This document shows, piece by piece, positions 60,113-64,000 of a stretch of 64,000 bases of DNA. A model generated the notes under the pieces. The model was not told the DNA's origin. It saw nothing but the letters and a program-made list of their open reading frames with translations, and did no database searches. A program made the translations under genes and the position numbers. The DNA comes from Blautia caecimuris. GTDB taxonomy: Bacteria > Bacillota > Clostridia > Lachnospirales > Lachnospiraceae. Each line of letters starts with the position of its first letter. The first letter of the stretch is position 1. The stretch is from the NCBI RefSeq assembly GCF_024622975.1, contig NZ_JANJZT010000012.1:36300-100299 (forward strand), given 5' to 3'.

Positions 60113-61029
60113 TGAGTCAGGCAGAAAATATGGCTTTGCCCATAGAGGGACAGATTTCCAGAAGTGAGCTTCTGGAGATAAAGAACACAATGAATACCAG
60201 GGCTCTTGCAAAAAGAAGAGGGCGTACAGCCCTTCGGCTGACAGCGAATGTTCTGTTTGCTTTTGTTGTGCTGCTTCCATTGCTTTATGCAGTAAGCATT
60301 GCATTTATGCCGTCCAGCGAACTTTTTACAACAGAATTGAATATTCTTCCAAAGCATCCTACATGGAGTAATTTCATCAATGCATTTAAAAATGTACCGC
60401 TTCTGAAATTTATTATGAACTCCTTTATTATGGCAGGATGTATTACTATCGGACAGATTATTTCCTGCTCGCTTGCGGCTTTTTCTTTCTCTTTCCTGGA
60501 ATTCAAAGGAAAAGGAATTCTTTTTATGCTGGTTATGGCAACCATGATGGTTCCCGGGGAGGCTACGATTATTTCCAATTACCTGACTGTAGGAAAAATG
60601 GGAATTCTTGATACTTATCCGGTACTGATCCTTCCGTATCTGACATCTGCAATGGGAATCTTTCTGTTCCGGCAGTTTTATATGACGTTTCCGGTTTCTC
60701 TTTATGAATCGGCAAAGCTGGATGGATGTGGCAATCTGCGCTTTATCGTAAAAATCCTGATTCCACTGACAAAATCTGCTATTGGAGCTATGGCGGTCTA
60801 TACCTTTATCAATGCATGGAATATGTATATGTGGCCGCTTCTGGTAACAGGATCCAATGAAAGACGTACGGTTCAGATTGGTATCAGCATGCTGGACAGC
60901 GTGGATTCTCAGTCGATCACTCTGATGATCGCAGGCGTGGTAATGATCATTATCCCGTCAATTTCTATTTTCATCATCGGCCAGAAACAGCTGATCCGGG
61001 GAATGTTCTCCGGAGCTGTGAAAGGATAA
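60112..61029 (+). CDS. ugpE: ABC transporter permease, UgpE-like
   Basis: A 305-residue permease with six hydrophobic spans after a hydrophilic N-terminal stretch of about 45 residues. The EAA loop is LYESAKLDGCGNLRFIVKILIPL (about 205-228). The ATG overlaps the previous stop by one base, indicating coupling. It forms the heterodimeric channel with the UgpA-like protein. Confidence 0.88.
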   Translation: MSQAENMALPIEGQISRSELLEIKNTMNTRALAKRRGRTALRLTANVLFAFVVLLPLLYAVSIAFMPSSELFTTELNILPKHPTWSNFINAFKNVPLLKFIMNSFIMAGCITIGQIISCSLAAFSFSFLEFKGKGILFMLVMATMMVPGEATIISNYLTVGKMGILDTYPVLILPYLTSAMGIFLFRQFYMTFPVSLYESAKLDGCGNLRFIVKILIPLTKSAIGAMAVYTFINAWNMYMWPLLVTGSNERRTVQIGISMLDSVDSQSITLMIAGVVMIIIPSISIFIIGQKQLIRGMFSGAVKG

Positions 61030-61061
61030 ATAAAAATTACACGAAGAAGAGGAGAAAAATC

Positions 61062-62408
61062 ATGAAGAAAAAAGTAATTGCGTCAATGCTGGCATTATCC
61101 ATGATCGCAGGAACTTCATCAGCTGTATTTGCAGCAGAAAATACGACAGCAGAGATGGCGGATGCCTCAGATGTAGATGGAACAACAATTTCCTTCTGGC
61201 ATTCCATGGGAGGAGTTAATGGAGAAGCTCTGGATACTCTTGTAAAACAGTTTAATGAGGAAAATGAATATGGAATTACTGTAGACGCGCAGTATCAGGG
61301 AGAGTATGATGATTCTCTCAATAAGCTGAAAAGCGCTCAGATTGGAAATATGGGAGCTGATCTGGTTCAGGTTTATGAGATTGGTACAAGATTCATGATC
61401 GATTCCGGATGGATCGTGCCTATGCAGGAGATGATCGACGGAGACGGCTATGATCTTTCACAGATCGAGCCAAACCTTGCTGCATATTATACTATTGATA
61501 ATGAATTATATTCTATGCCGTTTAATTCATCGACTCCAATTCTCTATTATAATAAAGACATGTTTGAAAAAGCAGGAATTACAGAGGTTCCGGACAGCCT
61601 GGAAGGAATCGGTGAGATTGGTCAGCAGCTTCTGGACAATGGCGGAGCAGGAGAGGCTATGTCCATGGGAATTTATGGATGGTTTTTTGAGCAGCTGATC
61701 AGTAAACAGGGACTGGAGTATGCCAATAACGGAAATGGGCGTAAAGAAGCTGCAACAGCAGTTGCCTTTGATGAAAACGGAGCTGCAAAAAATATTCTTA
61801 CAGTATGGAAAGATCTGAATGACAAAGGTTTTGCTCCGATTGTAGGAAAAGGAGGAGACGCAGGTCTTGCAGACTTTTCAGCAGGAAAATCTGCTATTAC
61901 TCTTGGATCTACTGCATCTTTAAAACAGATTCTGCAGGATGTTAACGGTAAATTCGAGGTTGGTACTGCTTATTTCCCGAAAGTATCCTCTTCTGATGAG
62001 GGTGGTGTATCTATTGGAGGCGCTTCTCTGTGGGCTCTTGATAACCAGGATCCGAAAAAGCTTCGTGCAACGTGGGAATTTATCAAGTTCCTGATCTCTC
62101 CTGAATCACAGGCTTACTGGAATGCACAGACTGGATATTTTCCGGTAACAGTTGCAGCTCAGGAAGAAGAGACCTTTAAACAGAATGTAGCGGAATATCC
62201 GCAGTTCCAGACTGCTATTGATCAGCTTCATGATTCTGCACCGGAATATGCAGGAGCACTTTTAAGTGTATTTCCGGAAGCCAGAGCAATCGTGGAATCA
62301 GAAATTGAAAGTCTTCTTAATGGAAATGAGGATGTGGACGCTGCAGTGAAAAACATGACAGAATCTATTAATGGAGCAATTGAAGAATATAATCTTGTAA
62401 ATGAATAA
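61062..62408 (+). CDS. ugpB: Extracellular solute-binding protein, UgpB-like
   Basis: A 448-residue binding protein of the family 1 solute-binding group. Its signal peptide (about 1-23, MIAGTSSAVFAAEN) is of the secreted type and has no lipobox cysteine, which is unusual for a Gram-positive binding protein. The mature part has the expected DGTTISFWHSMGGVNGEALDTL start and the ligand region (NSSTPILYYNKDMF). With the ATPase, two permeases and a glycerophosphodiesterase gene it should bring in glycerol-3-phosphate or glycerophosphodiesters. It may attach by an uncleaved helix or by contacts with the permeases. Confidence 0.88.
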   Translation: MKKKVIASMLALSMIAGTSSAVFAAENTTAEMADASDVDGTTISFWHSMGGVNGEALDTLVKQFNEENEYGITVDAQYQGEYDDSLNKLKSAQIGNMGADLVQVYEIGTRFMIDSGWIVPMQEMIDGDGYDLSQIEPNLAAYYTIDNELYSMPFNSSTPILYYNKDMFEKAGITEVPDSLEGIGEIGQQLLDNGGAGEAMSMGIYGWFFEQLISKQGLEYANNGNGRKEAATAVAFDENGAAKNILTVWKDLNDKGFAPIVGKGGDAGLADFSAGKSAITLGSTASLKQILQDVNGKFEVGTAYFPKVSSSDEGGVSIGGASLWALDNQDPKKLRATWEFIKFLISPESQAYWNAQTGYFPVTVAAQEEETFKQNVAEYPQFQTAIDQLHDSAPEYAGALLSVFPEARAIVESEIESLLNGNEDVDAAVKNMTESINGAIEEYNLVNE

Positions 62409-62490
62409 AAACAATGATGCAGTATAGCTTTATTCCAAAATCCGGGTGTGGTAAAATACACCCGGATAGATTTTTATGGAGGACAGAAAA

Positions 62491-63231
62491 GTGAAAACTA
62501 CGGAAATTTTTGCCCACAGAGGCGCAAGCGGCTATGAGTCAGAAAATACCCTGGAGGCTTTTGCACTGGCAGTAGAACAGGGGGCAGATGGAATTGAACT
62601 GGATGTCCAGCTCAGCAGGGATGGCCAGATGGTAATCATCCATGACGAAAATGTTGACAGAGTCTGTAATGGTACAGGCTGGGTAAAAGATTATACACTG
62701 GAAGAACTGAAAAGATTTCAGGTCAGTACTCCTGAGGGGAAAAAGGGAAGGATTCCTACCTTGAGAGAGGTTTTGGAGCTGGTAAAACCAAGCGGTATTA
62801 AGGTAAATATCGAACTGAAGACAGGGATTTTCTGGTATCCGGAGCTGGAACGTATGGTAATAGAAGAGGTAAAGCATCAGGGAATGGAGGACAGGATCAT
62901 TTATTCTTCCTTTAACCATTATAGTATGCAGAAGATCAGAGAATTAGAGCCAGATGCGGAAACTGCTTATCTGTACAGCGACGTGATTCTTAATGTGGCA
63001 GATTATGCAAAAAAGACCGGGATCAAAGGTCTGCATCCGGCGATCTACCATATGGCAATGGCAGATTTTCTCAGAGAATATAAGGAAAGTGGATTGAAAA
63101 TCCGTGTGTGGACTGTGAATGAAACAGAGCATATGGAGAAGCTGTTCCACGCAGGCGTGGATGCAATTATTACTAACTATCCAGATCGGGCAGTGAAGAT
63201 CAGAGATGAATTTCTGAAACAACAGAGATAA
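62491..63231 (+). CDS. ugpQ: Glycerophosphodiester phosphodiesterase
   Basis: A 246-residue cytoplasmic enzyme that splits glycerophosphodiesters to glycerol-3-phosphate and alcohols. The catalytic core is FAHRGASGYESENTLEAF, then DGIELDVQLSRDGQMVIIHDENVDRVCNGTGWV with the metal glutamate, aspartate and histidine, and VNIELKTG and RVWTVNE near the end. The frame begins with ATG at 62476, but the GTG at 62491 lies eight bases after ATGGAGG, which I take as the start. It is the last gene of the ugp operon, and fits use of lipid-derived head groups. Confidence 0.93.
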   Translation: MKTTEIFAHRGASGYESENTLEAFALAVEQGADGIELDVQLSRDGQMVIIHDENVDRVCNGTGWVKDYTLEELKRFQVSTPEGKKGRIPTLREVLELVKPSGIKVNIELKTGIFWYPELERMVIEEVKHQGMEDRIIYSSFNHYSMQKIRELEPDAETAYLYSDVILNVADYAKKTGIKGLHPAIYHMAMADFLREYKESGLKIRVWTVNETEHMEKLFHAGVDAIITNYPDRAVKIRDEFLKQQR

Positions 63232-63345
63232 TTTTAACTGAAAAAAGATAATATTGCTGATATATTAAAATACCCATGAAAGTGATTGATCTGGTAAGCC
63301 ATAATGGATTATTAATAAAAACATTTGATGATACAGGAGGAAAAA

Positions 63346-63810
63346 ATGAGAAGGATCAGAATTATTAAGAAAAACGATGAGTACAGCCAGGAGTATGAAG
63401 TGGGAGATGTTTTTGAGACAGAAGGAACCTGGTACGGGGGAGTTCATATTTCCGGGAGAACCGGAGTTCCGGTATCTCTGGATAAAGAGGAGTATACAGA
63501 ACTTGGATCAGAACCGGAGGCGCCTGCAATAACAGAGAAAGCAGCTGAAAGAGACATCCGCCCGGGAGATATTGTCCGGCATTTTAAAAGAGAATGGGTA
63601 AATGAAAATACCTCAGAGTATCTTTATAAAGTACTTGCTTTTGCGGATCATACAGAAACGGGAGAAAAATTTGTAGTCTATCAGGCATTGTATGCACCTT
63701 TTAAAACCTGCGCAAGACCTTTTGAAATGTTTATGAGCGAGGTGGACAGGGACAAGTATCCGGATGTGAAGCAGAAGTGGAGATTTGAAAAAGTGGAGGG
63801 GAATTTCTAA
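63346..63810 (+). CDS. DUF1653-domain protein
   Basis: A 154-residue cytoplasmic protein. The N-terminal part (about 1-60, MRRIRIIKKNDEYSQEYEVG) is a short beta-rich domain I do not recognise. The C-terminal half (about 70-154, GDIVRHFKREW, LYKVLAFADHTETGEKFVVYQALY, SEVDRDKYPDV) matches DUF1653, a domain of unknown function. The frame runs seven codons upstream, but GGAGG lies six bases before the ATG at 63346. It stands between the ugp operon and a terminator. Confidence 0.82.
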   Translation: MRRIRIIKKNDEYSQEYEVGDVFETEGTWYGGVHISGRTGVPVSLDKEEYTELGSEPEAPAITEKAAERDIRPGDIVRHFKREWVNENTSEYLYKVLAFADHTETGEKFVVYQALYAPFKTCARPFEMFMSEVDRDKYPDVKQKWRFEKVEGNF

Positions 63811-63814
63811 AAAC

Positions 63815-63860
63815 AAATCCTGGCGGTATTCAAAATATGCCGTTAGGATTTTTTGTATAT
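63815..63860 (+). terminator. Terminator after the DUF1653 gene
   Basis: AATCCT and CGGTAT pair with ATGCCG and AGGATT around a short loop (TCAAA), followed by TTTTTT. Confidence 0.8.
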
Positions 63861-64000
63861 AAGATGTGGTAGAATAGGGCTATCAGGTAAATAGGTGAAA
63901 AATATTTTAAGTAAAAACAGTATAATGGAGCTTCCTGTATAATAAAAAATGTGGATGTTGAAAATTGAAAATACCTCAGAGTACAATAAGACTACTGACT
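63861..64000. other. Window end, no gene seen
   Basis: An A/T-rich stretch with no supported frame; it may hold the promoter of a gene beyond the window, but I cannot assign one. Confidence 0.4.

Overview
This window comes from a low-to-middle G+C, strictly anaerobic Firmicute, most likely a gut Lachnospiraceae (Blautia-like). The reasons are: AGGAGG ribosome sites nearly everywhere, clostridial housekeeping proteins, paired rubrerythrins with a PerR-type regulator, an energy-coupling-factor cobalt importer with the anaerobic chelatase CbiK, a V-type ATPase operon and sialic-acid scavenging genes. The genus is inference; no rRNA or marker gene is present to settle it.

Layout. 1-159 is the tail of a D-alanyl-D-alanine carboxypeptidase. 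160-4862 is a beta-glucoside PTS operon (LicT antiterminator, EIIBCA, 6-phospho-beta-glucosidase) with two RNA antiterminator sites; the second overlaps a hairpin that covers the EII ribosome site. 4989-6738 is an oxidative-stress group (rubrerythrin, reverse rubrerythrin, PerR-like Fur protein). 7050-9125 is a polytopic GT-C-like protein with a decayed family-2 glycosyltransferase. 9200-13055 is a cobalamin-riboswitch-controlled cobalt uptake operon, cbiM-cbiN-cbiQ-cbiO, whose last gene is fused to cbiK. 13314-16777 is a two-component system. 16879-23745 is amino-sugar and sialic-acid catabolism (nagA diverging from nanE-nanA-transporter-nanQ-nanK-rpiR). 23959-25862 holds an S66 carboxypeptidase, a small membrane protein and a broken Rpn-type nuclease. 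26068-31569 holds metG, molybdenum-cofactor genes (moaC, moaA, mogA, MOSC) and tatD. 31653-38590 is a mixed stretch (CapA, MarR, DUF885 peptidase, thioredoxin reductase, YczE-type protein, lipoprotein).

The most unusual part is 38653-46145, visibly A+T richer than its surroundings. It carries an Agr-type peptide signalling set (AgrD precursor in a 53-codon frame, AgrB protease, AgrC-like kinase, two LytTR regulators, one cut by an amber codon), two small XRE regulators, a small sigma factor overlapping a holin gene, and a four-part endolysin. The sigma-holin pair and the endolysin share promoter-like elements of the same form and spacing, GTTTC[A/T]-17 bp-CTTCTT. No phage structural genes are present. 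I read it as a quorum-controlled holin/endolysin release or lysis module, analogous to clostridial TcdR/TcdE or UviA/UviB pairs, with cargo unknown.

46303-46944 is a secreted NlpC/P60 protein, followed by a gene-free 500 bp stretch with five perfect DnaA boxes. 47443-56015 is the nine-gene V-type ATPase operon on the minus strand. 56677-57857 holds trmB, a small unknown gene and tRNA-Lys(CUU). 58101-63231 is a glycerol-3-phosphate/glycerophosphodiester uptake operon (ugpC-A-E-B-Q), followed by a DUF1653 gene and a terminator.
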